Shown: positions 48,168 to 58,836 of the stretch, one piece after another | Numbering within the stretch: position 1 is the first letter of the stretch | Layout: each line of letters starts with the position of its first letter | DNA from: Nemertoderma westbladi | Lineage: Eukaryota > Xenacoelomorpha > Nemertodermatida > Nemertodermatidae | NCBI GenBank assembly: GCA_032718475.1 | Contig: JAUCBJ010002094.1 | Span: 1 to 64,000, forward strand | DNA length: 64,000 nucleotides | Direction of reading: 5' to 3' | The notes under the pieces: model-generated | The model's input: the letters and a program-made list of their open reading frames with translations, nothing else | The model's database searches: none | What the model was told of the DNA's origin: nothing | Made by a program: the position numbers and the translations under genes

Positions 48168-50557
48168 ACATAATAACTTTAGCTCCAGCCACTTTAGCAA
48201 TACGATGAAACTATAATAAATATTCTAGAACACAACAATATTAACAGGGAGATAGGCTACTTATCTCTCCTCTCAGACAGCCACAGATAGGGGGTGTTCC
48301 AACGCAATCAAAATTCATCCATCTCCAGCGGAAAGACGTAGCAAATAACAGCTGATTACTGCTATAAATGTAAGTGTTACCTGTTCTTTTGACAAGACAA
48401 AAAATACCAAGGATTTTGACATGGATTTAATACTTCATTATGTTCATGAAATAGCTGAGATATTTGAGGTGAATTATTGTATTATGAGTCAACTTCAGCT
48501 CTAGTCACTTTGGCAATACGATGAAACTATAATAAATATTCTAGAACACAACAATATTAACAGGGAGATAGGCTACTTATCTCTCCACTCAGACAGCCAT
48601 ATATAGGGGGTGTTCCAACGCAATCAAAATTCATCCATCTCCAGCGGAAAGACGTAGCAAATAACAGCTGATTACTGCTATAAATGTAAGTGTTACCTGT
48701 TCTTTTGACGTTCATTTAAGATTCTCTATCTCGTGGAGTGGGATAGAAGTTATAAATATGAAAATCGATATGGTTTTTGTAAAAAATCGGAGGATATTTT
48801 GATAAATTATTGCAGAAAAACACCAAGGATTTTGACATGGCTTTAATACTTCATTATGTTCATGAAATAGCTGAGATATTTGAGGTGAATTATTGCATTA
48901 CATAATAACTTTAGCTCCAGCCACTTTAGCAATACGATGAAACTATAATAAATATTCTAGAACACAACAATATTAATAGGGAGATAGGCTACTTATTTCT
49001 CAACTCAGACAGCCACAGATAGGGGGTGTTCTGACACAATCAAAATTCATCCATCTCCAGCGGAAAGACGTAGCAAATAACAGCTGATTACTGCTATAAA
49101 TGTAAGTGTTACCTGTTCTTTTGACGTTCATTTAAGATTCTCTATCTCGTGGAGTGGGATAGAAGTTATAAATATGAAAATCGATATGGTTTTTGTAAAA
49201 AATCAGAGGATATTTTGATAAATTATTGCAGAAAAACACCAAGGATTTTGACATGGCTTTAATACTTCATTATGTTCATGAAATAGCTGAGATATTTGAG
49301 GAGAATTATTGCATTACATAATAACTTTAGCTCCTGCCACTTTAGCAATACGATGAAACTATAATAAATATTCTAGAACACAACAATATTAACAGGGAGA
49401 TAGGCTACTTATCTCTCCTCTCAGACAGCCACAGATAGGGGGTGTTCCAACGCAATCAAAATTCATCCATCTCCAGCGGAAAGACGTAGCAAATAACAGC
49501 TGATTACTGCTATAAATGTAAGTGTTACCTGTTCTTTTGACGTTCATTTAAGATTCTCTATCTCGTGGAGTGGGATAGAAGTTATAAATATGAAAATTGA
49601 TATGGTTTTTGAAAAAAATCAGAGGATATTTTGATAAATTATTTTCAGAAAAATACCAAGGATTTTGACATGGATTTAATACTTCATTATGTTCATGAAA
49701 TAGCTGAGATATTTGAGGTGAATTATTGTATTATGAGTCAACTTCAGCTCTAGTCACTTTGGCAATACGATGAAACTATAATAAATATTCTAGAACACAA
49801 CAATATTAACAGGGAGATAGGCTACTTATCTCTCCACTCAGACAGCCATAGATAGGGGGTGTTCCAATGCAATCAAAATTCATCCATCTCCAGCGGAAAG
49901 ACGTAGCAAATAACAGCTGATTACTGCTATAAATGTAAGTGTTACCTGTTCTTTTGACGTTCATTTAAGATTCTCTATCTCGTGGAGTGGGATAGAAGTT
50001 ATAAATATGAAAATCGATATGGTTTTTGTAAAAAATCAGAGGATATTTTGATAAATTATTGCAGAAAAACACCAAGGATTTTGACATGGCTTTAATACTT
50101 CATTATGTTCATGAAATAGCTGAGATATTTGAGGTGAATTATTGTATTATGAGTCAACTTCAGCTCCAGCCACTTTAGCAATACGATGAAACTATAATAA
50201 ATATTCTAGAACACAACAATATTAATAGGGAGATAGGCTACTTATTTCTCAACTCAGACAGCCACAGATAGGGGGTGTTCTGACACAATCAAAATTCATC
50301 CATCTCCAGCGGAAAGACGTAGCAAATAACAGCTGATTACTGCTATAAATGTAAGTGTTACCTGTTCTTTTGACGTTCATTTAAGATTCTCTATCTCGTG
50401 GAGTGGGATAGAAGTTATAAATATGAAAATCGATATGGTTTTTGTAAAAAATCAGAGGATATTTTGATAAATTATTGCAGAAAAACACCAAGGATTTTGA
50501 CATGGCTTTAATACTTCATTATGTTCATGAAATAGCTGAGATATTTGAGGAGAATTA
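48168..50557 (-). repeat. Higher-order repeat unit, copy 1 (~2.39 kb)
   Basis: Runs from one GAGGAGAATTATTGCATTAC monomer to the equivalent in the next unit. The diagnostic order is: CCTCTCAGAC monomer with the ~100-bp deletion, CATATATAGG monomer, CTGACACAATC monomer, full CCTCTCAGAC monomer, CCAATGCAATC monomer, hybrid A/B monomer. The same order repeats in copy 2. Confidence 0.8.
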
Positions 50558-52962
50558 TTGCATTACATAATAACTTTAGCTCCAGCCACTTTAGCAATAC
50601 GATGAAACTATAATAAATATTCTAGAACACAACAATATTAACAGGGAGATAGGCTACTTATCTCTCCTCTCAGACAGCCACAGATAGGGGGTGTTCCAAC
50701 GCAATCAAAATTCATCCATCTCCAGCGGAAAGACGTAGCAAATAACAGCTGATTACTGCTATAAATGTAAGTGTTACCTGTTCTTTTGACAAGACAAAAA
50801 ATACCAAGGATTTTGACATGGATTTAATACTTCATTATGTTCATGAAATAGCTGAGATATTTGAGGTGAATTATTGTATTATGAGTCAACTTCAGCTCTA
50901 GTCACTTTGGCAATACGATGAAACTATAATAAATATTCTAGAACACAACAATATTAACAGGGAGATAGGCTACTTATCTCTCCACTCAGACAGCCATATA
51001 TAGGGGGTGTTCCAACGCAATCAAAATTCATCCATCTCCAGCGGAAAGACGTAGCAAATAACAGCTGATTACTGCTATAAATGTAAGTGTTACCTGTTCT
51101 TTTGACGTTCATTTAAGATTCTCTATCTCGTGGAGTGGGATAGAAGTTATAAATATGAAAATCGATATGGTTTTTGTAAAAAATCAGAGGATATTTTGAT
51201 AAATTATTGCAGAAAAACATCAAGGATTTTGACATGGCTTTAATACTTCATTATGTTCATGAAATAGCTGAGATATTTGAGGTGAATTATTGCATTACAT
51301 AATAACTTTAGCTCCAGCCACTTTAGCAATACGATGAAACTATAATAAATATTCTAGAACACAACAATATTAATAGGGAGATAGGCTACTTATTTCTCAA
51401 CTCAGACAGCCACAGATAGGGGGTGTTCTGACACAATCAAAATTCATCCATCTCCAGCGGAAAGACGTAGCAAATAACAGCTGATTACTGCTATAAATGT
51501 AAGTGTTACCTGTTCTTTTGACGTTCATTTAAGATTCTCTATCTCGTGGAGTGGGATAGAAGTTATAAATATGAAAATCGATATGGTTTTTGTAAAAAAT
51601 CAGAGGATATTTTGATAAATTATTGCAGAAAAACACCAAGGATTTTGACATGGCTTTAATACTTCATTATGTTCATGAAATAGCTGAGATATTTGAGGAG
51701 AATTATTGCATTACATAATAACTTTAGCTCCAGCCACTTTAGCAATACGATGAAACTATAATAAATATTCTAGAACACAACAATATTAACAGGGAGATAG
51801 GCTACTTATCTCTCCTCTCAGACAGCCACAGATAGGGGGTGTTCCAACGCAATCAAAATTCATCCATCTCCAGCGGAAAGACGTAGCAAATAACAGCTGA
51901 TTACTGCTATAAATGTAAGTGTTACCTGTTCTTTTGACGTTCATTTAAGATTCTCTATCTCGTGGAGTGGGATAGAAGTTATAAATATGAAAATTGATAT
52001 GGTTTTTGAAAAAAATCAGAGGATATTTTGATAAATTATTGCAGAAAAATACCAAGGATTTTGACATGGATTTAATACTTCATTATGTTCATGAAATAGC
52101 TGAGATATTTGAGGTGAATTATTGTATTATGAGTCAACTTCAGCTCTAGTCACTTTGGCAATACGATGAAACTATAATAAATATTCTAGAACACAACAAT
52201 ATTAACAGGGAGATAGGCTACTTATCTCTCCACTCAGACAGCCATAGATAGGGGGTGTTCCAATGCAATCAAAATTCATCCATCTCCAGCGGAAAGACGT
52301 AGCAAATAACAGCTGATTACTGCTATAAATGTAAGTGTTACCTGTTCTTTTGACGTTCATTTAAGATTCTCTATCTCGTGGAGTGGGATAGAAGTTATAA
52401 ATATGAAAATCGATATGGTTTTTGTAAAAAATCAGAGGATATTTTGATAAATTATTGCAGAAAAACACCAAGGATTTTGACATGGCTTTAATACTTCATT
52501 ATGTTCATGAAATAGCTGAGATATTTGAGGTGAATTATTGTATTATGAGTCAACTTCAGCTCCAGCCACTTTAGCAATACGATGAAACTATAATAAATAT
52601 TCTAGAACACAACAATATTAATAGGGAGATAGGCTACTTATTTCTCAACTCAGACAGCCACAGATAGGGGGTGTTCTGACACAATCAAAATTCATCCATC
52701 TCCAGCGGAAAGACGTAGCAAATAACAGCTGATTATGCTATAAATGTAAGTGTTACCTGTTCTTTTGACGTTCATTTAAGATTCTCTATCTCGTGGAGTG
52801 GGATAGAAGTTATAAATATGAAAATCGATATGGTTTTTGTAAAAAATCAGAGGATATTTTGATAAATTATTGCAGAAAAACACCAAGGATTTTGACATGG
52901 CTTTAATACTTCATTATGTTCATGAAATAGCTGAGATATTTGAGGAGAATTATTGCATTACA
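50558..52962 (-). repeat. Higher-order repeat unit, copy 2 (~2.40 kb)
   Basis: Repeats all diagnostic variants of copy 1 in the same order, including the shortened monomer near 50790, CATATATAGG near 50996, CCAATGCAATC near 52265 and the hybrid monomer near 52544. It differs from copy 1 at only scattered bases, so the duplication is recent. Confidence 0.8.
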
Positions 52963-54648
52963 TAATAACTTTAGCTCCAGCCACTTTAGCAATACGATGA
53001 AACTATAATAAATATTCTAGAACACAACAATATTAACAGGGAGATAGGCTACTTATCTCTCCTCTCAGACAGCCACAGATAGGGGGTGTTCCAACGCAAT
53101 CAAAATTCATCCATCTCCAGCGGAAAGACGTAGCAAATAACAGCTGATTACTGCTATAAATGTAAGTGTTACCTGTTCTTTTGACGTTCATTTAAGATTC
53201 TCTATCTCGTGGAGTGGGATAGAAGTTATAAATATGAAAATTGATATGGTTTTTGAAAAAAATCAGAGGATATTTTGATAAATTATTGCAGAAAAATACC
53301 AAGGATTTTGACATGGATTTAATACTTCATTATGTTCATGAAATAGCTGAGATATTTGAGGTGAATTATTGTATTATGAGTCAACTTCAGCTCTAGTCAC
53401 TTTGGCAATACGATGAAACTATAATAAATATTCTAGAACACAACAATATTAACAGGGAGATAGGCTACTTATCTCTCCACTCAGACAGCCATAGATAGGG
53501 GGTGTTCCAACGCAATCAAAATTCATCCATCTCCAGCGGAAAGACGTAGCAAATAACAGCTGATTACTGCTATAAATGTAAGTGTTACCTGTTCTTTTGA
53601 CGTTCATTTAAGATTCTCTATCTCGTGGAGTGGGATAGAAGTTATAAATATGAAAATCGATATGGTTTTTGTAAAAAATCAGAGGATATTTTGATAAATT
53701 ATTGCAGAAAAACACCAAGGATTTTGACATGGCTTTAATACTTCATTATGTTCATGAAATAGCTGAGATATTTGAGGTGAATTATTGCATTACATAATAA
53801 CTTTAGCTCCAGCCCCTTTAGCAATACGATGAAACTATAATAAATATTCTAGAACACAACAATATTAATAGGGAGATAGGATACTTATCTCTCCTCTCAG
53901 ACAGCCACAGATAGGGGGTGTTCCAACGCAATCAAAATTCATCCATCTCCAGCGGAAAGACGTAGCAAATAATAGCTGATTACTGCTATAAATGTAAGTG
54001 TTACCTGTTCTTTTGACGTTCATTTAAGATTCTCTATCTCGTGGAGTAGGATAGAAGTTATAAATAAGAAAATCGATGTGGTTTTTGAAAAAAATCAGAG
54101 GATATTTTGATAAATTATTGCAGAAAAACACCAATGATTTTGACATGGCTTTAATACTTCATTATGTTCATGAAATAGCTGAGATATTTGAGGTGAATTA
54201 TTGTATTATGAGTTAACTTCAGCTCTAGTCACTTTGGCAATACGATGAAACTATAAAAAATATTCTAGAACACAACAATATTAATAGGGAGATAGGATAC
54301 TTATCTCTCCACTCAGAAAGCCACAGATAGGGGGTGTTCCAACGCAATCAAAATTAATCCATCTCCAGCGGAAAGACGTAGCAATTAACAGCTGATTACT
54401 GCTATAAATGTAAGTGTTACCTGTTCTTTTGACGTTCATTTAAGATTCTCTATCTCGTGGAGTGGGATAGAAGTTATAAATATGAAAATCGATATGGTTT
54501 TTGTAAAAAATCAGAGGATATTTTGATAAATTATTGCAGAAAAACACCAAGGATTTTGACATGGCTTTAATACTTCATTATGTTCATGAAATAGCTGAGA
54601 TATTTGAGGTGAATTATTGCATTACATAATAACTTTAGCTCCAGCCAC

Positions 54649-54657
54649 TTTAGCAAT
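54649..54657. repeat. Left target-site duplication of the RLE-type retrotransposon
   Basis: TTTAGCAAT from a type B monomer (CCACTTTAGCAAT), repeated at 58828-58836 where the monomer resumes with ACGATGAAAC. Confidence 0.85.
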
Positions 54658-54766
54658 GATTATAATAAGAAAATATATTAGCCAAATATAGTAGATATAA
54701 AACACCTTATAGCACAAAGTACAAATTGCACCACTCTAAAGGGCCCAACACCAAGCGGGGGGGAGA

Positions 54767-56002
54767 TCAATACCGATCCGATAGGTCAGATCCCCGTAAA
54801 CCTGCGCCGTCCCCAAATCCAAGACCCCGCCACGGCCGACGACCACCGCGCAGACAGAGTGAGTTGGAACGGAGTAAGGAAAACTGGAGGCGCCTCCGAA
54901 CTCCACCCAAGACACAGGCGAGGCCGCGTTCCCTCATGCTTTGCCGTCGCGAGACTAAGGTCTCGGCGAGGTGGCGAATAAGGATTTCGGCCTCCTTGCA
55001 CCACACCCCGTCGGTGGTTCCGACTAGTGGGGTGAAGGAGATCCGACGATCCTCACACACCGCGCCATAGTGGACCTTCTTAGCACGGACCCTCTGCTGG
55101 AGGACGGAGTCTAGAGACCGATTAACGTATGAGGGGGCGTCAGCGTTAACAATCGCAATGTCGAAAGACGCCACCCTCTGTTCGGCCCAAACTCCCCTCG
55201 CCAGGAGGTCCGCCCTTACACCACCCACCTCGCGGCCATGTCTATCCAGGTAGCCGGTGGCCAGCGTGACCTCACGCTGGACACACGACCCCCCGAACGC
55301 TGTCGCTATCAAGTCCCCGAACACCTCCCGCACCTCGTCGTGACGCCTAATAATAAGCCCACCCGACTTACAGTTCAGGGCGTGCGAGGTCGTAAAAGGT
55401 CCCCCACACCCCTCGCAGCTCGCTGGCAGACTAGGTGGCGTCATTCCGTACCTCAGATTGAGGTTGTCGCGGAACACCTCCGGGTCCAGATCGGTGTGAT
55501 CAACAATGGAGGGCTGCGCAGACAACCACCCACCTGTCTTGTGGGTGACAGTTCTCTCTACTGTACGACGCCGTCCAGTTGGGACGCCAAGGAGAGCGGA
55601 CTCCTGCCTCGCCTTGTACAAGGCGTCCTGGGAGATGCGGCTCGCAGCCAAGGCGGAGGCGAGGCACGCGGCGTGGTCTGCTACCTGAAGTGGGCGTCCG
55701 TTCAATAAAGCGTCCACAACCCCCACAGTCCCTGCAATCGAAGCTTCCCGGGCAGGTCCCTGTCGCATCAACGGGTCCCGGGTCCCGATGCCGCCATGAC
55801 GAACCGGAAGAAGGACCAACTCCTCGTCGACCGTACCCGGAAGAGTTCCGAACACAGCCGGAATGAACTTGGCCAACAAAGCCTCCCGGATCGGCGCCAG
55901 GTCTCTCTCCTCTGTCTCCACCACACGAAGCAGAAAATCCCACTCTGCCTGGAGACACCGGCTCATACCTGTATGGGCAGTCTGGGGGTATTCCACTGCC
56001 AC
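54767..56002 (-). CDS. C-terminal part of retrotransposon protein: RT thumb, CCHC knuckle, restriction-like endonuclease-like domain (downstream of frame break)
   Basis: 411 residues counted from a GTG at 56002; the frame is open beyond that and clearly continues the RT-containing protein in another phase, so this is not a separate gene. It opens with a thumb/connection region (GMSRCLQAEWDFLLRVVE, then LVLLPVRHGGIGTRDPL). The zinc knuckle CEGCGGPFTTSHALNC (C-x2-C-x7-H-x3-C) lies at about 55372-55419 and is followed by RHDEVREVFGDL, the CCHC-then-RHxxI arrangement that precedes the endonuclease in RLE-type elements. Candidate PD-(D/E)XK core residues are the Asp of VRADLLARG (about 55205) and of SFDIAIVN (about 55160); the usual basic residue after the second acid reads Ala, so activity is uncertain. 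The stop is at 54767-54769. Product role: target-site recognition and nicking for target-primed reverse transcription. Confidence 0.78.
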   Translation of the reverse strand: MAVEYPQTAHTGMSRCLQAEWDFLLRVVETEERDLAPIREALLAKFIPAVFGTLPGTVDEELVLLPVRHGGIGTRDPLMRQGPAREASIAGTVGVVDALLNGRPLQVADHAACLASALAASRISQDALYKARQESALLGVPTGRRRTVERTVTHKTGGWLSAQPSIVDHTDLDPEVFRDNLNLRYGMTPPSLPASCEGCGGPFTTSHALNCKSGGLIIRRHDEVREVFGDLIATAFGGSCVQREVTLATGYLDRHGREVGGVRADLLARGVWAEQRVASFDIAIVNADAPSYVNRSLDSVLQQRVRAKKVHYGAVCEDRRISFTPLVGTTDGVWCKEAEILIRHLAETLVSRRQSMRERGLACVLGGVRRRLQFSLLRSNSLCLRGGRRPWRGLGFGDGAGLRGSDLSDRY

Positions 56003-56015
56003 CTCTGCCAGGCAC

Positions 56016-58646
56016 TCAATGCTCCTGACCCAACCCCGCCACCTTCTCCGCTATAAAGTCTCTGAGACCCTGAGCCTCCCCGACATACCCACCCAGGAAG
56101 CGCTGTCCAGAAACTATTTGGACTCCCGAGTCCCCAAACACCTCCTGCGCCCTCTGCGAGAACTCGGGTTTCACCACCAAGTAACTCTTTGTTGGCTGAG
56201 GGTTGTATCCGATACGAGGCCCACAGCGTAGCAGCTCAGTCCACCAACACCAAACATCGGGTACAGAACCAGCAGATGAAGCATCATCTGCATACCAACA
56301 CTGGGTCTGACCGAGGGCAGGTGGCGAAATGGAACCGGGTTGAGCCGAAGTGGCAGAACCGGATTGAGTTGAAGTGGCAGAACCGGGTTGAGTCGGTGCG
56401 GCAGAACCGGGTTGAGTCGGTGTGGCGGAACCAGGTTGAGTTGTTGCGGCGGAACTGAGTTGAGTTGGTGTCGCGGAACCGGGTTGAGTCGATGTGGCAG
56501 AACCAGGTTGAGTCATTGTGGCAGACCCGGGTTGAGTTGGTGTGGCGAAACCGGATTGAGACGGTGTGGCAGAACCGGATTGAGTCAGAGTGGCGGAACC
56601 GGGTTGAGTCGGTGTGGCGGAACCGGGTTGAGTCGGTGTGGCGGAACCGGGTTGAGCCAAAGTGACGGAACCTGGTTGAGACATTGTGGCGGATCCGGGT
56701 TGAGTCAATGTGGCGGAACCGGGTTGAGTCGATGTGACGGAACCGGGTTGGGTCGGTGTGGCGGAACCGGGTTGAGTCGGTGTGGCGGAACCGGGTTGAG
56801 TCGATGTGACGAAACCGGGTTGAGTCAGTGTGGCGGAACTGGGTTGAGTCGGTGTGGCGAATCCGGGTTGACTTTGTGTGTCGGAACCGGGTTGAGTCGG
56901 TGTGGCGGAGCCGGGTTGAGTCGGTGTGGTGAAACCGGATTGAGTCGGAGTGGCGCAACCGGGTTGTGTTGCCGCCAATGGGGACTCCCGGACACCAAAC
57001 TCACGCAAAGACCGTACCATGGGAAGCGTCCCACAGCCATATCCCAGCATGGCTACCGGGTCACCCTGAGTGTACCCCTCCGCACTCCACAACGGGCTGT
57101 CTGACCCTTGAAGATAAAGAGCGGCGTGTCCATTGTAAGCGTTATAGAGGTAGCGAGAGCAACGGTGCCAATACACACGCGAATTCCATAATGCCACCGG
57201 GCGGCTCAGACAGTTGAATGCATTGGAAGCATCGACTAACAACATACACTCCGTCGTCTCATGTTTGTACATCGACGTCATCGCGTGAATGGCACCTTCG
57301 ATTCCTGCTTTAACCCCCGCACAAAGCTGATTAGCCCCACACTCCATAATGAAATCCGTTTTAGTGATGTTAGTGACACAATTAGTTAGTAATCGGTACA
57401 AAACCTCACCAATTCCGATAGGCCGAACCCCGGGCTTCTTGTCGATTGCGATGAGGCGGCACGCTCTAAGGGCCCGTATCTCGCCCCATGGAACCACGGT
57501 GTTGGCCAGTCGGCGGGCCAAACCAGCGACGGCTTCACGGAGACGAGCGCTGTGGGCCTCGTAGCGGGTGAGAAGCGCACTCCATAGCTCGGCGTCTCCA
57601 CCGATCGGACCTGCTCCGCCTCGCAACCACCGTGAAACCTTCAGAACCGTTTGCCCCGTAATATCAATAGCTTCAAAGGGGGGAAGCTCGTCACACAGTT
57701 CAAACGTATCGGGCGGCACATCCATCTGGGGTGGGTGTTTGGAAGCGAGAACGTCACGTACCGTAACCCCTGGCGGATGACCCTCCGCCAGATCCCCGGG
57801 ATCCAACACCCCTCCACAGTCTCTGTCCGTCACCGCTCGGACCGCGGACCGATTCTGTCCGGACAGGATCTTTCTATTATACCTCCTGGCCGTGTTCACA
57901 GGAGCCGAGCCGCAGTGTTTTGCGAATTTCGCATTGCAGCGCTCAGCTTCAGCTACCAATTGAGAGAATTCCTCGCGCTCCCACATGCCGACCCTACGTA
58001 GGATTGTACGACGAATATCCGGACTCCTTACCACTTCAGGATCCCGCTGAAAGGTCGTGGCAATGAAACACAGCGGACGTTCGGAAGGGCAAACACCCTC
58101 GGTCAACCGCTGAATCTCATGGGCGACCATATCCGCAACCTTCCGTCCTACATTGCCACCAGGAACAATATATAGGTTGCCAGACAGGCGCGTGAGGCGG
58201 GCGTGTCGGGATTCCCAGACAGGGTCGGTAGAAGACCCCGGCGAGTTGAGCCAGGGACCCCCAAAGGCCGTCTCAAGACGTTCGGCCGTCGATTGTGAGG
58301 AGGACGCCATTTCCGAGGTGGACGACAAACCGGTTGCCACGCTGGCAGATAAGGAAGGACTCGGGATGATCCATTGAGGTATCTGGGTTATGACTGCGCT
58401 AGAAAAAGAGTCAGTGTCTGACTCTGATCCGCCATCGATTCCGGCCACTCTGTCTGAGGGAGCTACCACCGTGTCATCCACTGCGCTACCAACTGTCCCA
58501 GAATACGAATGTGGGTTTAAACATCCTCCGGTAGACATCGACGAGCACCCGGTGCACGGACGGCCTTCACGGACGCAACGACACCGGCTGGTGGGGCAGC
58601 ACGCCCGTGCTGCACACTGGCAACAACGCTGGGAACTTTGTGACAT
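56016..58646 (-). CDS. Reverse transcriptase with Cys-rich N-terminus and in-domain octapeptide repeats (ends at frame break)
   Basis: 876 residues from the first ATG at 58646; a TTG at 58676 would add 10. Residues 8-42 form a Cys-rich, CXC-like probable zinc-binding region (RCCQCAARACCPTSRCRC, then CTGC). Residues about 45-130 are Ser-rich linker. The RT contains motif 2 as KKPGVRPIGIGEVLYRLL (about residue 400), motif A LLVDASNAFNCLSR (catalytic Asp472), motif B GYTQGDP (residues 524-530) and motif C WYADDASSAG (Asp787 and Asp788). Between B and C, residues 556-771 are about 27 tandem octapeptides (SATPTQPG). After KSYLVVKPEF and QRFLGGYVGEA the frame runs to TGA at 56016, while the homologous sequence continues one base out of phase. 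The core is intact, so either the copy is freshly mutated or the shift is used in expression. Confidence 0.82.
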   Translation of the reverse strand: MSQSSQRCCQCAARACCPTSRCRCVREGRPCTGCSSMSTGGCLNPHSYSGTVGSAVDDTVVAPSDRVAGIDGGSESDTDSFSSAVITQIPQWIIPSPSLSASVATGLSSTSEMASSSQSTAERLETAFGGPWLNSPGSSTDPVWESRHARLTRLSGNLYIVPGGNVGRKVADMVAHEIQRLTEGVCPSERPLCFIATTFQRDPEVVRSPDIRRTILRRVGMWEREEFSQLVAEAERCNAKFAKHCGSAPVNTARRYNRKILSGQNRSAVRAVTDRDCGGVLDPGDLAEGHPPGVTVRDVLASKHPPQMDVPPDTFELCDELPPFEAIDITGQTVLKVSRWLRGGAGPIGGDAELWSALLTRYEAHSARLREAVAGLARRLANTVVPWGEIRALRACRLIAIDKKPGVRPIGIGEVLYRLLTNCVTNITKTDFIMECGANQLCAGVKAGIEGAIHAMTSMYKHETTECMLLVDASNAFNCLSRPVALWNSRVYWHRCSRYLYNAYNGHAALYLQGSDSPLWSAEGYTQGDPVAMLGYGCGTLPMVRSLREFGVRESPLAATQPGCATPTQSGFTTPTQPGSATPTQPGSDTQSQPGFATPTQPSSATLTQPGFVTSTQPGSATPTQPGSATPTQPGSVTSTQPGSATLTQPGSATMSQPGSVTLAQPGSATPTQPGSATPTQPGSATLTQSGSATPSQSGFATPTQPGSATMTQPGSATSTQPGSATPTQLSSAATTQPGSATPTQPGSAAPTQPGSATSTQSGSATSAQPGSISPPALGQTQCWYADDASSAGSVPDVWCWWTELLRCGPRIGYNPQPTKSYLVVKPEFSQRAQEVFGDSGVQIVSGQRFLGGYVGEAQGLRDFIAEKVAGLGQEH
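56334..56981 (-). repeat. 24-bp minisatellite coding for ~27 octapeptides inside the RT domain
   Basis: On the plus strand GGTGTGGCGGAACCGGGTTG plus four bases recurs every 24 bp for about 648 bp. On the coding strand the units read SATPTQPG with variants such as SVTSTQPG, FATPTQPG, SATMSQPG and SATPTQLS. All units keep the reading frame and none contains a stop. Variation between units is mostly single substitutions, at octapeptide positions 1, 2, 4 and 5. Because 24 is divisible by 3, other frames on both strands also stay open here, producing long but spurious ORFs. Confidence 0.95.
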
Positions 58647-58827
58647 TCCGGAAACAGCAAAACAGCAAACCAACAAACGTGGAAGTTATCAACGATATCG
58701 AAGAAAGAAACCAATTATAAAATTTATATTACACCAATAAACTCGTAAAATCGTAAAATTTGTGGTAAAGCAATAGGCCTAACTGTACAAACCAATACTA
58801 TTTAGCATATTTAACATACCAATAATA

Positions 58828-58836
58828 TTTAGCAAT
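58828..58836. repeat. Right target-site duplication of the RLE-type retrotransposon
   Basis: TTTAGCAAT, identical to 54649-54657. Satellite continues directly afterwards as ACGATGAAACTATAATAAA. Confidence 0.85.

Larger units (their letters stand above)
46736..54657 (-). repeat. Satellite array block 4 (~416-bp monomer, reverse orientation)
   Basis: About 19 monomers by division. It continues in phase from 45172. Two consecutive copies of a ~2.4-kb higher-order unit are evident, starting at the GAGGAGAATTATTGCATTAC variant near 48168, 50558 and 52963. Each of the first two units includes a shortened monomer (near 48393 and 50790) followed by a CATATATAGGGGG variant (near 48599 and 50996). A related arrangement without the deletion lies at 46.9-48.2 kb. 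Monomers at about 50148 and 52544 are hybrids (GAGTCAACTTCAGCTCCAGCC): type A on the left, type B on the right. The block ends at the TTTAGCAAT target of a retrotransposon. Confidence 0.97.
54658..58827 (-). mobile_element. Nearly full-length non-LTR retrotransposon with restriction-like endonuclease-type C-terminus
   Basis: A 4.17-kb GC-rich insertion in the AT-rich satellite, transcribed leftward and bounded by a 9-bp duplication (TTTAGCAAT). In coding order it has a 5' UTR of about 180 bp, a Cys-rich N-terminus, an RT domain with an octapeptide-repeat insert, a one-base frame break, an RT thumb/C-terminal region with a CCHC knuckle and PD-(D/E)XK-like endonuclease motifs, and a 3' UTR of about 109 bp without poly(A). 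No LTRs or inverted ends are seen. The architecture matches R2-superfamily-type elements, and the protein style resembles an RT lineage I know from cnidarian and sponge genomes, but I do not assign a named clade. GC content and codon use differ sharply from the satellite and from the AT-rich jockey/CR1-like element. Confidence 0.82.

Noticed and set aside
54726-56231. Several plus-strand open frames opposite the retrotransposon C-terminus
   Set aside because: They are shadows in GC-rich DNA with arginine- and proline-rich translations; the minus strand has the recognisable CCHC and RT features.
56284-57104. Long open frames on the plus strand (238 residues, 56388-57104) and a second minus-strand frame (224 residues, 56284-56958) over the minisatellite
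   Set aside because: They exist because a 24-bp repeat keeps every frame open; only the phase continuous with RT motifs on both sides is plausible as coding.
54658-58827. DIRS-type or Crypton element because of the unusual RT lineage
   Set aside because: No tyrosine recombinase motif or split/inverted terminal repeats are seen; the target duplication and CCHC-plus-RLE-like C-terminus favour a non-LTR retrotransposon.
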